This document shows, in pieces, positions 63,737-64,000 of a stretch of DNA of 64,000 nucleotides. Location: the NCBI RefSeq assembly GCF_030814225.1, contig NZ_JAUSUR010000001.1, positions 558,001-622,000 on the forward strand, in the 5' to 3' direction. How positions within the stretch are numbered: position 1 is the stretch's first letter; each line of letters opens with the position of its first letter. The translations under genes and the position numbers were made by a program. The notes beneath the pieces are model-generated. The model had not been told where the DNA came from, did not search any database, and saw only the letters and a list, made by a program, of their open reading frames with translations. The stretch is from Breznakia pachnodae (lineage in GTDB: Bacteria; Bacillota_I; Bacilli_A; Erysipelotrichales; Erysipelotrichaceae).

Positions 63737-64000
63737 CTACGCTTCCATATCTGTATACTTTTTCAAGATTCCTGCAACTTCTTCAGCAGTAACCTTTCCA
63801 TACACATCATCATTCACAAGCATTACTGGTGCTAATCCACATGCACCAACACATCTTGTTGCATCAATAGAAAATAATCCATCTTCAGTACAGTCTCCTG
63901 ACTTAATACTTAGTTTACTTTCAACTTCTTCTAATACTTTGTCTGCTCCTTTTACATAACAAGCAGTTCCAAGGCAAACACTAACTTTGTATTTTCCTTT
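63737..64000 (-). CDS. hydC: NAD-linked hydrogenase subunit HydC (NuoE-like), N-terminus cut by window edge
   Basis: The last 87 residues are visible, ending MEA at TAG 63737-63739. They have the NuoE-type [2Fe-2S] thioredoxin-like pattern: VCLGTACYVKGA and RCVGACGLAPVMLV carry the four cysteines. The N-terminal helical part lies outside the window. It transfers electrons from NADH/FMN in HydB. Stop and hydB start are within 12 bases. Confidence 0.93.
   Translation of the reverse strand, partial: KGKYKVSVCLGTACYVKGADKVLEEVESKLSIKSGDCTEDGLFSIDATRCVGACGLAPVMLVNDDVYGKVTAEEVAGILKKYTDMEA

Overview
The window is AT-rich DNA from a low-GC Gram-positive anaerobe (Bacillota). The class Erysipelotrichia is my best guess, but this is inference from gene content: an NAD-linked [FeFe]-hydrogenase, a TrhP/U32 pair next to proS, TypA, LCP proteins and LPXTG-like surface proteins. 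No rRNA, tRNA, CRISPR array, insertion sequence or phage genes were recognised. Most genes lie on the minus strand.

Positions 1-8150 hold an ABC-transporter-dependent surface polysaccharide locus: a large double GT2 glycosyltransferase (cut by the window edge), Wzm/Wzt exporter, three GT2 enzymes and an Alg13/Alg14-like split glycosyltransferase. Positions 8294-26015 hold a second, Wzx/Wzy-type capsule locus. It starts from a strong sigma-A promoter (26165-26193) ahead of an LCP ligase and runs through a 4,6-dehydratase, the initiating sugar phosphotransferase, an epimerase, several glycosyltransferases, the Wzy polymerase, a UDP-glucuronate epimerase, the Wzx flippase and UDP-glucose dehydrogenase. 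AmpS aminopeptidase, GalE and a second LCP protein follow. Ugd plus a UDP-glucuronate epimerase suggest a uronic-acid-containing capsule.

Positions 26275-33498 and 39561-51215 are mostly housekeeping: VanZ, TypA, a polysaccharide deacetylase, a SpoU methyltransferase, cyclophilin, a two-lobed retropepsin-like protein, DUF4438, Bax-inhibitor-1, an amidase, YbaK, an HPrK/PEPCK-like P-loop protein, DUF488, DUF1576, a flavodoxin-like protein behind a palindromic operator, ProS, TrhP1/TrhP2-like U32 proteins and a small-molecule kinase.

The most unusual content is at 33550-39321 and 51312-59675. Four paralogous sigma-70 (ECF-like) factors each carry one transmembrane helix and an extracellular Ig-like domain ending in a YISDYAGN-type motif. 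Each sits beside a gene for a large cell-wall-anchored surface protein (DUF11-like, InlB-repeat, vWA and MucBP/beta-helix types). Upstream of these units I see a shared element: a 22-bp identical block ahead of two sigma genes, and GAAC-N15-[G/C]TGTCTTTAG ahead of the other two units. I propose a family of membrane-tethered sigma factors that control their own adjacent adhesins.

The window ends (60080-64000) in a HydC-HydB-HydA electron-bifurcating or NAD(P)-linked hydrogenase operon; hydC is cut by the right edge.
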